NCBI GenBank assembly: GCA_937141935.1
Contig: CAKZQS010000038.1
Coordinates: 1 to 64,000 of the forward strand
Length of the DNA: 64,000 bases
From: an uncultured Ectothiorhodospiraceae bacterium
GTDB taxonomy: Bacteria > Pseudomonadota > Gammaproteobacteria > Nevskiales > Oceanococcaceae
Reading direction: 5' to 3'
Part shown: one piece after another, positions 1 through 8,556 of the stretch
Position numbering within the stretch: position 1 is the first letter of the stretch
Layout of the letters: each line of letters starts with the position of its first letter
Position numbers and translations under genes: made by a program
Notes under the pieces: generated by a model
What the model was told of the DNA's origin: nothing
Seen by the model: the letters and a program-made list of their open reading frames with translations, nothing else
Databases searched by the model: none

Positions 1-95
<95 letters not shown>

Positions 96-119
96 TCAAA
101 AACTCGTTGTCAAAAACAG

Positions 120-195
120 TGGTGCCCAAAGCCGGAATCGAACCGGCGACCTCTTCCTTACCAAGAAAGTGCTCTACCGACTGAGCTATTTGGGC
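120..195 (-). tRNA. thrT: tRNA-Thr (anticodon GGT)
   Basis: Read on the minus strand this is a 76-nt cloverleaf starting GCCCAAATAGCTCAG, with anticodon loop CTTGGTAA (GGT), T-loop GGTTCGATTCC and an encoded CCA end at 122-120. The acceptor stem GCCCAAA pairs with TTTGGGC. It is the last tRNA before tuf, 42 bases upstream of the tuf start, and is presumably cut from the shared tRNA-tuf precursor. Confidence 0.98.
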
Positions 196-227
196 AGTGT
201 CCGTGGCGTACCGCGGCGCGTGTTCAC

Positions 228-301
<74 letters not shown>

Positions 302-312
302 GGCGTAAAGAC

Positions 313-397
<85 letters not shown>

Positions 398-410
398 AGG
401 TCAGCCCGCA

Positions 411-459
411 ATTGTCGGGGTGTTTGCGCCCCCTGTCAAACCCACGCGGGGATTTTTTT
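411..459 (-). promoter_or_regulatory. Strong stringent-type promoter of the tRNA-tuf operon
   Basis: On the minus strand a consensus -35 TTGACA (439-434) is followed by a 17-base spacer and a -10 GACAAT (416-411). The next bases TGCGGGC form a GC-rich discriminator, the usual mark of promoters shut down by ppGpp. A seven-A tract (459-453) lies at about -50 to -56, where the distal UP-element subsite binds the RNA polymerase alpha subunit. The predicted start is near 404, leaving a leader of about 7 nt before tRNA-Tyr. Confidence 0.85.
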
Positions 460-529
460 CCCGGCGCCGGATCGCGGCGATGCCGGGTTATGCTTCGCGG
501 CTTTGGGACTGTCGGGGTTGAGACACCTT

Positions 530-1885
530 ATGAAGCGATTCCGCCTGGCGCCGCTGGCCGTCGCCGCCTTCAGCCTGCCGGCCGCCGCCGGCCAGCTGCT
601 CGACCTGCACGCGCGCGCCGTCGACACCGACCCCGGCTTCGCCGCCGACCGCGCCCAGGCCCAGGCCCAGCGCGCCCAGGCCGGGCTGCGCCGCTCCGAA
701 ATCCTGCCCCAGCTCGGCGCCCAGGCCTCTTATGGCCGCCAGCGCGACGAGACGGAGGCCTCCTCCACCGTTGTCTTCGAAGGCGACACCGTGACTTATG
801 CCAACACGCTGAGCTGGGCGGTACAGCTGTCGCAGCCGCTGTTCGACGCGACGGCCTTCGCGCGCTACGCCCAGGTCGACGAGCAGCTGGCGCTGGCGCT
901 GGCCACCGAATCCATTGCCGCTCAGGATCTGATCCTGCGGGTCTCCGAGGTCTATTTCGAATGGCTGGCCGCGCATAACGGCCTGCGCCTGGCCAAGGCC
1001 GAGCTGGCGGCGATCGAGCGCTCGCTGGAGCAGGCGGAGGTGCGCTTCGAGGTGGGCCTGGCCGCCATCACCGATAAGCAGGAGGCCCAGGCCCGCTACG
1101 ACCTGGCCCGCTCGCAGGAACTCAGCGCCGCCGCGCAGCTGCGCTCGCGCACCCAGGCGCTACGCACCGTGGCCGGCTACGCCCCCGAGCGCCCGGAACG
1201 CATCGGTGACAACGCGCTGGAGAACCCACCGCTGCCTGGTGACCCGGGCCCCTGGGCCGAGCGCGCCGTCGCCAACAACCTGAGCCTGCTCTCGGCGCAG
1301 ACCCGCGCCGAGATCGCCGATCAGGAACGCCGCGCCGCCCGTGGCGCTTACTGGCCGCGGCTGGAGCTGCAGGCACAGCACCTGTATCAGGACAACACCG
1401 AGGCCCAGTTCGGCCGCGAATTCAGTAGCTCGCAGGCCACGCTGCAGCTGGAAGTACCGCTGTTCACCGGTGGCGCCACCCGCGCCCGCCACCAGGAGGC
1501 CGTCGCCCAGGCCGAAGCGGCGCAGGCCGAGGCCGAGCGCACCCGGCTGCAGGTCGAGCAGGCCGCGCTGGATGCCTACGACGGCGTGGTCACCGGGCTG
1601 GCCCAGGTCCGGGCGCTGACCCAGGCGGTGCGTTCGGCCACGACCGCGCGCGATGCGGTCGAAGCCGGCGTCGAAGTCGGCACCCGCACCAGCGTCGATT
1701 TGCTGGACGCCCAGCGCGAGCTGTTCCGCGCCCGTAACGACCTTGCGCAGGCCCGCTATACCTACCTGCTGAACGTGCTGCAGCTCGAGCGCAGCGTTGG
1801 CGACCTGGATCGCGAGGACCTGGCCCGCATCGACAAGCTGCTGGTGCCGATCCCGGCCGGCGCCGAGACCGACATCGACGGCTAG
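530..1885 (+). CDS. tolC: TolC-family outer membrane channel protein
   Basis: 451 residues. Forms the trimeric outer membrane channel used by type I secretion and tripartite efflux pumps. A Sec signal peptide (MKRFRLAPLAVAAFSLPAAA) precedes two similar halves rich in alanine, glutamine and arginine with long helical stretches, as in outer-membrane efflux proteins. The C-terminal half contains LEVPLFTGGATRARHQEA and VGTRTSVDLLDAQRELF, typical of the second repeat. The ATG at 530 is preferred over an in-frame start at 503 because it begins the signal peptide. No pump partner is adjacent. It is divergent from the tRNA operon and convergent with waaA. Whether it is true TolC or another efflux-type paralogue cannot be settled here. 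Confidence 0.9.
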   Translation: MKRFRLAPLAVAAFSLPAAAGQLLDLHARAVDTDPGFAADRAQAQAQRAQAGLRRSEILPQLGAQASYGRQRDETEASSTVVFEGDTVTYANTLSWAVQLSQPLFDATAFARYAQVDEQLALALATESIAAQDLILRVSEVYFEWLAAHNGLRLAKAELAAIERSLEQAEVRFEVGLAAITDKQEAQARYDLARSQELSAAAQLRSRTQALRTVAGYAPERPERIGDNALENPPLPGDPGPWAERAVANNLSLLSAQTRAEIADQERRAARGAYWPRLELQAQHLYQDNTEAQFGREFSSSQATLQLEVPLFTGGATRARHQEAVAQAEAAQAEAERTRLQVEQAALDAYDGVVTGLAQVRALTQAVRSATTARDAVEAGVEVGTRTSVDLLDAQRELFRARNDLAQARYTYLLNVLQLERSVGDLDREDLARIDKLLVPIPAGAETDIDG

Positions 1886-1996
1886 AGCCGCATCGCGCCG
1901 GCCGCACTCATCGCGGCGGCCGGTCCGACTGCGAAGCCGGCGCTCGATCCGACGCCGCACCGGCCGCGCGGCGAGACGACCGCACCGACACGGTGA
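1886..1996. other. Convergent intergenic gap with one stem-loop
   Basis: The 111 bases between tolC and waaA hold an inverted repeat, CCGGCCGC and GCGGCCGG, about 10 bases apart just after the tolC stop. No T-run follows it on either strand, so I do not call a terminator. Confidence 0.4.
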
Positions 1997-3280
1997 TCAG
2001 TCAGCGGCGCACCCGGGCCCATCGGGGCCCGCCGGGGTCTCCAGCAGCGGCGCGAGTTGCGCCAGCGCCGCCTGCACCGCGCCACCGCCGGCTTCCAGAC
2101 AGGCCCGCGCGGCGGCGGCACTGGCCGCGGCCTGCGCCGGCTGGCTGAACCATTGCTGCAACAGCGCGGCCAACGCGGCGGCGTCCGCCACCCGCTGCAG
2201 GCCACCGGCCTGCTCCAGCGCCGCGGCCACCTCGGCCGCATTGTCGGTATGCGGCCCCACGGCCAGCGCACAGTCCAGCGCCGCCGGCTCGAGCAGGTTG
2301 TGCCCGCCCACGGGCACCAGCGAACCGCCCAGAAAAACCCGCGGGCAGGCCGCCATCAGCGCGGTCAGCTCGCCCAGCGTGTCGATCAGCCAGACCTGAG
2401 CCGCGTCGGGCGATTCGCCGCGGCTGCGCCGCGCGACGCGCAGCCCCGCCTGCGCGCACAAGGCCGCGACCTCCTCGGCCCGGCGCGGGTGCCGCGGCGC
2501 CAACAGCAGCAGGCAGGCGGGGTCTTGCTTGAGCAGGGCCGCATGCGCGGCCAGCAGGATCTCCTCTTCCCCGGGGTGGGTGCTGGCGGCCAGCCAGGCC
2601 GATCGCGCCTGCAGCGCCGCGGCAAATTCGGCCTGCAGGGCCGCATCCACCGGGGGGCGCGCATCCCACTTGAGGTTGCCGGCCACGGCGACCCGCGTGG
2701 CGCCCAGGCGGGCGAAGCGCGCGGCGTCCGCGGCCGTCTGCGCCCCCAGCCAGCGCACGGGGGCCAGCACCTCGGCCAGCAGCTTCGGCCCGACCCAGCG
2801 GCGCCAGCCACGCAGGCTGGATTCGCGCACCCGCGCCGAAACGAACAGCACCGGAATCTGCCGAGCGTGGGCGGCCCGCAGCAGGTTCGGCCACAGCTCG
2901 GTTTCGACAATCAGCAGCACCCGGGGCCGCAGCGCATCCAGCGCGCGCGCGACGCTGTCGGGGTGATCCAGCGGCAGCGCGGCGCTGGCGATATCGGGAT
3001 ACAGGGCGCGCCAGCGCGCCAGCCCCGTGGGCGTGAAGGCCGAGAGCTGCACCGGCAGGCCGGGCCAGCGTTCGTGCAGGGCCCGCAGCAGCGGCAGCGC
3101 CGCGTGCACCTCGCCCACCGAGGCGGCATGCAGCCACAGCGGGCGATCCCGCCGGGCTGGCAGCGCCCCCTGGCGCTCGGCGACGGTCGCCGCCCAGCCC
3201 TCCGCGACGCCCCGGCGGCTGCGCATCCAGGCCAGCGCCAGCGGCCGCAGCAGGCGCACGAGGATCGGGTACAGTCGCAT
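1997..3280 (-). CDS. waaA: 3-deoxy-D-manno-octulosonic acid (Kdo) transferase
   Basis: 427 residues, the usual WaaA length. Transfers Kdo from CMP-Kdo to lipid IVA at the inner face of the cytoplasmic membrane, the first inner-core step of LPS. An N-terminal hydrophobic anchor (residues about 1-20) is followed by LWLHAASVGEVHAALPLL, where the Glu of SVGE (about residue 57) is the expected catalytic base. Further GT-B features are ETELWPNLL, VFVSARVRESS and the C-terminal FLGGSLVPVGGHNLLEPAAL. The ATG at 3280 is chosen because homologues begin right at the membrane anchor; a start at 3298 would add six residues. Its start lies only 10 bases from an alternative start of the divergent acyltransferase gene. 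Confidence 0.95.
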   Translation of the reverse strand: MRLYPILVRLLRPLALAWMRSRRGVAEGWAATVAERQGALPARRDRPLWLHAASVGEVHAALPLLRALHERWPGLPVQLSAFTPTGLARWRALYPDIASAALPLDHPDSVARALDALRPRVLLIVETELWPNLLRAAHARQIPVLFVSARVRESSLRGWRRWVGPKLLAEVLAPVRWLGAQTAADAARFARLGATRVAVAGNLKWDARPPVDAALQAEFAAALQARSAWLAASTHPGEEEILLAAHAALLKQDPACLLLLAPRHPRRAEEVAALCAQAGLRVARRSRGESPDAAQVWLIDTLGELTALMAACPRVFLGGSLVPVGGHNLLEPAALDCALAVGPHTDNAAEVAAALEQAGGLQRVADAAALAALLQQWFSQPAQAAASAAAARACLEAGGGAVQAALAQLAPLLETPAGPDGPGCAAD

Positions 3281-3308
3281 CCTTCGCAGTATGCCCAAGC
3301 CCCCGTCA

Positions 3309-4232
3309 ATGCGCGCCCCGACCTCGCTCCGGCACCCCCGTCACTGGCCCAGCTGGATGCTGGTCGGCCTGTTGCGCCTGCTGGCCCTGCTGCCCTTGCG
3401 CGTGGCGCTGGCGCTAGGCGCCGGCGTCGGCCGCTCGACCTGGTGGCTGCTGCCGGGGCGCCGCCACATCACCCGGGTCAACCTGGCCATCGCCTTTCCC
3501 GAACGGAGCGAAGCCGAGCGCGAGGCCCTGGGGCGGGCCCATTTCGCCGCCGTCGGCATGGGCATGATCGAGTTGATCAGCTGCTGGTGGGCGCCCGAGC
3601 GCCGGCTGCGCGGCCGCTACGAAATCGAGGGTGGCGAGCACCTGGAGCAGGCGCTGGCCGCCGGCCAGGGCGTGATCCTGCTGTCGGCGCACTTCACCTC
3701 GCTGGAGCTGGCCACGCGGCTGCTGTGCCAGCGCTTTCCCGTCACCGCGATGTACAAGCCGCATCGCAACCCGGTGTTCCGCCATGTGATGCAGGCCGGC
3801 CGCGACACCCACGCCGACGTGCAGACGATCCCCTTCAACGACGTGCGCGGCATGCTGCGCGCCATCAAGGCCGGCAAGATCGTCTGGTATGCGCCGGACC
3901 AGAGCCGGCGGATCAAGTTTTCGGCGGTGCTGCCCTTCTTCGGCCACCCCGCGGTGACCAACATCGCCACCAGCCGCATCGCGCGCATGACCAAGGCGCC
4001 GGTGGTGCCCTTTTTCATGTATCGGGAGACGCACCCCGAGGGTGGGCCCTACTGGCGGCTGGTGATCGCGCCGCCGCTGCCGGAGATCCCCAGCGGCGAC
4101 GACGAGGCCGACGCCGTGCGCATCAATGCGCTGTTCGAGGGCGCGGCGCGGCGGGCGCCGGAGCAGTACCTGTGGATGCACCGCAAGTTCAAGGGCCTGC
4201 CCGGCCGCGACGTCTACGCGCGCAGCTCCTGA
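3309..4232 (+). CDS. Lipid A biosynthesis acyltransferase (LpxL/LpxM family)
   Basis: 307 residues from this ATG (313 from an in-frame ATG at 3291). Enzymes of this family transfer a secondary acyl chain from acyl-ACP to Kdo2-lipid IVA at the inner membrane. Seen: an N-terminal hydrophobic helix (about 17-45), the catalytic HX4E motif at H128 and E133 in SAHFTSLELA, RITRVNLAIAFPE-like sequence near 52-64, and the family phrase MHRKFKGLP near the end. It diverges from waaA, which makes its substrate, and overlaps the Kdo kinase gene by 19 bases at the tail. Which acyl chain it adds cannot be read from sequence. Confidence 0.92.
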   Translation: MRAPTSLRHPRHWPSWMLVGLLRLLALLPLRVALALGAGVGRSTWWLLPGRRHITRVNLAIAFPERSEAEREALGRAHFAAVGMGMIELISCWWAPERRLRGRYEIEGGEHLEQALAAGQGVILLSAHFTSLELATRLLCQRFPVTAMYKPHRNPVFRHVMQAGRDTHADVQTIPFNDVRGMLRAIKAGKIVWYAPDQSRRIKFSAVLPFFGHPAVTNIATSRIARMTKAPVVPFFMYRETHPEGGPYWRLVIAPPLPEIPSGDDEADAVRINALFEGAARRAPEQYLWMHRKFKGLPGRDVYARSS

Positions 4233-4990
4233 TCCAGCGCGGTCAGCAGCGCGCTGGTCGGCCCGGGCGCCCAGCCTTCGGCGGCGGCGATCTTGCGCAG
4301 GCTGCGCTCCAGCCGCCGCAAGCGTGATCGGCAGCGCGCCGGCGCCACGCCGGCCCGGCCGCGATCCCAGTCGATGACCCACCAGCCGCCGTGGGCGTCG
4401 CGCAGCAGGTTGCGCGCGTTCAGGTCGGCGTGGAAGTAACCGGCATCGAAGACTCGGCGCAACACCTCGCGCAGGCCGGGCCAGTCCTCGCGCAGCGCGA
4501 AGGCGCCGGTGGCCAGGCGGTCGGCCAGGGATTGCGCGCCGGGCACGGCCTGCATCAGCAAGGCGCCGCGGTAGCTCAGGGACCCGCGAAAGGCGGCGGC
4601 GGCCACCGGCCGCGGCGCGGGCAGCCCATCGCTGCGCAGCGCCTGCAGCAGGCGAAATTCGCGCCAGCTGCGGCTGCGCTCGCGCCCCAGCCAGGCGTAC
4701 TGGCGCTTGAGCAACTTGGCCGGCAAGCCGCCGCGCAGGTATTCGCGCAACACCCAGTCGCCCGCGCCGGCCGCCAGCGGCGGCGGGGGCCGAAACACGA
4801 TGGCGCTGCCACGGCCGCGGGCCTCGCCCCGCTGCGCGTCGCGCCAGTGGGCGGGGTCGAAATGGGCCGCCTGCGGCGCCGCCAGCAGCGCCGGGTCGTG
4901 CAGGATGAGGCAGTCGCCGTCGCGCAGGCTGCGCGCGCCCGGCCGTGGCGCCGAAGGCGAGCCGGCAGCCGGCGCGGCGCCCGCGTCCAT
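4214..4990 (-). CDS. kdkA: 3-deoxy-D-manno-octulosonic acid kinase
   Basis: 258 residues. Phosphorylates the Kdo residue of the LPS inner core, replacing a second Kdo in bacteria with one Kdo. It is a small eukaryotic-type kinase fold: catalytic loop HADLNARNLL (about 187-196) and metal-binding VIDWDRG (D208). The WVLREYLRGGLPAKLLKRQY stretch (about 79-98) matches the KdkA/WaaP N-terminal lobe. The start at 4990 shares one base with the stop of the DUF6165 gene (TGATG), so translation is likely coupled. The longer reading back to 5170 lies wholly inside the other gene and is rejected. Converges with and overlaps the acyltransferase. Confidence 0.92.
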   Translation of the reverse strand: MDAGAAPAAGSPSAPRPGARSLRDGDCLILHDPALLAAPQAAHFDPAHWRDAQRGEARGRGSAIVFRPPPPLAAGAGDWVLREYLRGGLPAKLLKRQYAWLGRERSRSWREFRLLQALRSDGLPAPRPVAAAAFRGSLSYRGALLMQAVPGAQSLADRLATGAFALREDWPGLREVLRRVFDAGYFHADLNARNLLRDAHGGWWVIDWDRGRAGVAPARCRSRLRRLERSLRKIAAAEGWAPGPTSALLTALDQELRA

Positions 4991-5379
4991 CAGGCGTAGT
5001 CCGAGTAGGACTTCTCCTCGACGATCTGCGAGCCCATCTTGGTGTTGATCACCTTCTTCAGCCGGGCGCGTTCGTCGTTGGTGAAATAGACGCTGCGGGC
5101 CAGCTCGACAAAGCGCTCGCCAAAGCGCTTGGCTCGCTCCTCGTCGCGAATGTCGTCCTCGATCTCCCACAGCTTTTCGTTGACGGCCTTCAGCGCGGCG
5201 CGCTCCTCGGCGACGTCCACATCGGGCACGTCGCTGGCCCAGATCGCATTGAGCAGGTTCAGCTCGACCCGCACGTTGGCGTTCTTCTGCGCGTCCTCGA
5301 TGCGCTCGGCCTTGATCTCCAGGATGGTGATCTTGTCCAGCAGCTCGCCGGGGGAGACCGGCGCCATCACGTTATCCAT
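4990..5379 (-). CDS. DUF6165 family protein of unknown function
   Basis: 129 residues, charged, soluble and mostly helical. The N-terminus APVSPGELLDKITILEIKAE is the family hallmark. It has no signal peptide, membrane span or recognisable catalytic motif. Its stop shares a base with the kdkA start and it lies 17 bases after ilvE, so it is in one minus-strand unit with both. The position directly before an LPS-core kinase suggests a role in surface-glycan assembly, but that is inference from context only. Confidence 0.85.
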   Translation of the reverse strand: MDNVMAPVSPGELLDKITILEIKAERIEDAQKNANVRVELNLLNAIWASDVPDVDVAEERAALKAVNEKLWEIEDDIRDEERAKRFGERFVELARSVYFTNDERARLKKVINTKMGSQIVEEKSYSDYA

Positions 5380-5396
5380 TGCTTGCTCCGCTTGCG

Positions 5397-6329
5397 CTAG
5401 CCCGCCACCAGCGTGCGCCAGTGGGCATAGTCCTGCGTGTCGCCTTGCACCACGGCGAAATACCGCTGCTGCAGGCGCTCGGTGATCGGCCCGCGGCTGC
5501 CGCTGCCGATCTGGCGGCCGTCGACCTCGCGGATCGGCGTGACTTCGGCCGCGGTGCCGGTGAAGAAGGCCTCGTCGGCCACATACAGTTCGTCGCGGGT
5601 GATGCGCTTCTCGACGATCTTGATGCCGGCCTCCTCGGCCAGCGTGAAGATCGTGCGCCGGGTAATGCCATCCAGCGCCGACAGCAGCGTCGGCGTGTAC
5701 AGCACGCCGTCGTGCACCATGAAGATGTTCTCGCCCGAGCCCTCGGCGACATAGCCATCCACGTCGAGCAGCAGGGCCTCGTCATAGCCGTCGCGCAGCG
5801 CCTCGTTCAGCGCCAGCATCGAGTTGATGTAATTGCCGTTGGCCTTGGCCCGGCACATCGTCACGTTCGGGTGGTGGCGGGTGTAGGAGCTGGTGCGGAT
5901 GCGAATGCCACGCTCCATGCTCTCCTGGCCGAGATAAGCCCCCCAGGTCCAGGCCGCCACGATCAGGTGCACCTTCAGGCCGTCGGCGCGCAGGCCCATG
6001 CCCTCGGCGCCGAAAAAGGCCATCGGCCGGATGTAGGCCGAATCCAGCCCGTTCTCGCGCACCGCGGCGCGCTGGGCCTCGTCGATATCGGCCGCGGTAT
6101 AGGGGATCTGCATGCCCAGGATCTTGGCCGAGTTGAACAGCCGCCGCGTGTGGTCCGCCAGGCGAAAGATCGCCGGGCCCTGCGGGGTCTGGTAGGCGCG
6201 GACACCCTCGAAGACGCCCATGCCGTAGTGCAGCGTGTGCGTCAGCACGTGGGTGGTGGCCTCGCGCCAGGGCACCATCTTGCCGTCGTACCAGATCAGG
6301 CCATCGCGGTCGGCCATCGTTGTCAGCAT
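5397..6329 (-). CDS. ilvE: Branched-chain amino acid aminotransferase
   Basis: 310 residues, a fold-type IV PLP enzyme. It catalyses the last step of Leu, Ile and Val synthesis by amino transfer from glutamate to the 2-oxo acids. Seen: LHYGMGVFEGVRAY (33-46), AYIRPMAFFG (98-107), PLP lysine K162 in CRAKANGNYINSML, and EGSGENIFMV. A GGAG sits 6 bases before the ATG at 6329; an ATG four codons in is possible. It heads the ilvE-DUF6165-kdkA group. Position near LPS genes is common in related bacteria and need not mean shared function. Confidence 0.96.
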   Translation of the reverse strand: MLTTMADRDGLIWYDGKMVPWREATTHVLTHTLHYGMGVFEGVRAYQTPQGPAIFRLADHTRRLFNSAKILGMQIPYTAADIDEAQRAAVRENGLDSAYIRPMAFFGAEGMGLRADGLKVHLIVAAWTWGAYLGQESMERGIRIRTSSYTRHHPNVTMCRAKANGNYINSMLALNEALRDGYDEALLLDVDGYVAEGSGENIFMVHDGVLYTPTLLSALDGITRRTIFTLAEEAGIKIVEKRITRDELYVADEAFFTGTAAEVTPIREVDGRQIGSGSRGPITERLQQRYFAVVQGDTQDYAHWRTLVAG

Positions 6330-6566
6330 CGATCACTCCGTGTCTAGAAGGGCGCCGCGGGACCCGGCCGCGCGCCAGCGCGCATTCTACGCTGCCGCCG
6401 CGCCCCATCGCTGCCGCGGCCGCGGCTCGGCTTGCCGCCAGGGCAGCCCCCGGGTCCCACTCGGGTTTGCACTCGGGGTCTGCTCTGGGGTCATCGTGGC
6501 GCTCCGGACCCGCGCGCCCGCCGGGCCCGCCCGGCCGGGGTGCTGGCGTACACTGCGCGCTGACCC
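6330..6566. promoter_or_regulatory. Divergent promoter region between ilvE and the glycan operon
   Basis: 237 bases without a gene. On the minus strand TAGAAT (6389-6384) is a plausible ilvE -10 hexamer, five of six bases matching consensus, with a weak -35. On the plus strand TACACT (6549-6554) is a candidate -10 for the glycosyltransferase operon; it would start transcription about 6 bases before the GTG start codon, so that mRNA could be nearly leaderless. Nothing else is recognisable. Confidence 0.4.
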
Positions 6567-7475
6567 GTGACCCGCGCAGACAAGGCCCCGGTGCAGCTCT
6601 CCGTCATCTTCACCACCTACAACTCGCCGCGCTGGCTGGAAAAGGTCCTGTGGGGTTTCGCCGCGCAGGACTACCGCGACTTCGAGGTGCTGGTCGCCGA
6701 CGACGGCTCCGGCCCCGAGACCCGGGCGCTGGTCGAGCGCATCAGCGCCGAAGGCCGGCTGAACCTGCGCCACGTCTGGCACGAGGATCAGGGCTTTCGC
6801 AAATGCGCGATCCTGAACAAGGCCATCGTCGCGGCGCAGGGCGATTACCTGGTCTTCACCGATGGCGACTGCATCCCGCGGGCCGACTTCCTGGCCGTGC
6901 ACGCGGCCCAGGCCGAGCGCGGGCGCTTTTTGTCCGGCGGCTATTACAAGCTGCCGATGGCGACCAGCGAGGCCATTGCCCGCGAGGATGTCGAATCCGG
7001 CCGCGCCTTCGACAAGGCCTGGCTGCGCCAGCACGGCATGCCCGCCTCGCTGAAGACGCTGAAGCTCACGGCGCAGGGTCGCCGGGCGCGGCTGCTGAAT
7101 GCCGTCACCACGACCAACCCCACCTTCAACGGCCACAACGCCTCGGCCTGGCGTGAAGACGTCATGGCCGCCAACGGTTTCGACGAGCGCCTGAACTGGG
7201 GCGGGCTGGACCGCGAATTTGGCGAGCGGCTGGAGAACGCCGGCATCCGCGGCAAGCAGATCCGCTACAGCGCCATCTGCCTGCACCTGGACCATGCCCG
7301 CGGCTACAAGAAGCCCGAGCTGGTGGCCTACAACCGCTGCGTGCGCGACCTGGTGGCGCGGCACGCCGTGCAGCGCACGCCCTTTGGCATCGAGCACTTC
7401 GCCGACCCGCACGCGCAGGATTTCGCCGACATGCTGGCGCGCGCCGGCCTCGACGCCGGCCACGCCGCCGGATGA
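6567..7475 (+). CDS. GT2 family glycosyltransferase, first gene of a surface-glycan operon
   Basis: 302 residues from a GTG start. GT-A fold: LSVIFTTYNSPRWLEKVLWG at 11-30, VLVADDGSGPET, and the metal-binding acidic motif FTDGDCIPR. Toward the C-terminus NWGGLDREFGERLENAG resembles the galactosyltransferase-type C-domain seen in chondroitin-synthase-like GT2 enzymes. No membrane span, so it acts in the cytoplasm. It shares an ATGA junction with the next gene. Sugar and acceptor are unknown; LPS outer core or a capsule-like glycan is the reasonable context. Confidence 0.9.
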   Translation: MTRADKAPVQLSVIFTTYNSPRWLEKVLWGFAAQDYRDFEVLVADDGSGPETRALVERISAEGRLNLRHVWHEDQGFRKCAILNKAIVAAQGDYLVFTDGDCIPRADFLAVHAAQAERGRFLSGGYYKLPMATSEAIAREDVESGRAFDKAWLRQHGMPASLKTLKLTAQGRRARLLNAVTTTNPTFNGHNASAWREDVMAANGFDERLNWGGLDREFGERLENAGIRGKQIRYSAICLHLDHARGYKKPELVAYNRCVRDLVARHAVQRTPFGIEHFADPHAQDFADMLARAGLDAGHAAG

Positions 7476-8548
7476 GCGCCCAGACCACGGGCCAGCCGGC
7501 ACGCCGCATCTGCCACCTGAACCTGGCGCGCAACTTCCGCGGCGGGCAACGCCAGACCGAACTGCTGATCCGCGCCCTGGCCGAGCGGGGCGTGCCGCAA
7601 CGCGCGCTGGTGGCCGCCGATGGCGCGCTGCGGGCGCGGCTGGACGATGTGCCGGATCTGGAGCTGCGGCCGGTCGGCAAGCCGCACTGGCGCCACCTCC
7701 GGCACACCCGGGGCTGCCTGGTGCACAGCAACGGCGGCTCGGCCCTGACGCTGGCCTGGCTGTCCTGGAAACTGCAGGGCACGCCCTACATCTTCACCCG
7801 GCGCATCAACAAGCCGATCAAGGGCAACCCGGTGTCGCGGGCCAAGTATCGCGGCGCCCGGCACATCGCCAATGTCTGCCGGTTGGCGCAGACCACGCTG
7901 CTCGAGGCGCTGCCCGGCGTGCCGTCGAGCGTGGTCTACAGCGTGACGGCCGGCTTCAGCCCGGACCCGGCGCGGGTCGCCGCGCTGCGGGCGCAATGGG
8001 GCGAGCGCTATGTGCTGGTCAACGTCGCGGCCCTGAATGCCGCGCAGAAGGGCCAGCCCTATCTGATCGAGGCCGCGCGGCAACTGGCCGACAGCGACCC
8101 GCGGCTGCACTTCGTGCTCTGCGGCGGCGGGCCGGACGAGGCGGCGCTGCGCGCGCAGGCCGAGGGGCTGACCAACGTCGAGTTCCACGGCCACGTGGAG
8201 AACGTGGGCGACTACCTGGCCGCCGCCGACGCCTTCATCTTCCCCTCGCTCAGCGAGGGCCTGGGCACCACGCTGCTCGACGCGATGAAGTTCGACCTGC
8301 CGGTCATCAGCACCGGCTGCGACGGCATCCCCGAGATCGTGCGCCACGAGGACAACGGCCTGCTGGTGCCCACCCGCGATGCGCAGGCCCTGGCCAGCGC
8401 GGCGCAGCGGCTGGCCGGCGACCCCGCGCTGGCGCAGCGCCTGGCCGCGGCGGGCGCCCGCTTCGCGGCCGACTTCGTGCCCGCGCGCATGGCGGCGCAG
8501 TACCTGGCGATATACGACGCGGTGCTGGCCGACGTCGACGCCGGCTGA
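7472..8548 (+). CDS. GT4 family glycosyltransferase
   Basis: 358 residues, GT-B fold. The N-terminus RICHLNLARNFRGGQRQTEL has the Gly-rich acceptor-domain loop of GT4 enzymes. The C-terminal donor domain holds FPSLSEGLGTTLLDAMKFDL, an E-X7-D version of the usual E-X7-E motif, then PVISTGCDGIPEIV. It overlaps the preceding gene by four bases (ATGA) and precedes a pyruvyltransferase-like gene by 8 bases. Probably retaining; its specificity cannot be told. Confidence 0.9.
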   Translation: MSAQTTGQPARRICHLNLARNFRGGQRQTELLIRALAERGVPQRALVAADGALRARLDDVPDLELRPVGKPHWRHLRHTRGCLVHSNGGSALTLAWLSWKLQGTPYIFTRRINKPIKGNPVSRAKYRGARHIANVCRLAQTTLLEALPGVPSSVVYSVTAGFSPDPARVAALRAQWGERYVLVNVAALNAAQKGQPYLIEAARQLADSDPRLHFVLCGGGPDEAALRAQAEGLTNVEFHGHVENVGDYLAAADAFIFPSLSEGLGTTLLDAMKFDLPVISTGCDGIPEIVRHEDNGLLVPTRDAQALASAAQRLAGDPALAQRLAAAGARFAADFVPARMAAQYLAIYDAVLADVDAG

Positions 8549-8556
8549 GCCGCGCG

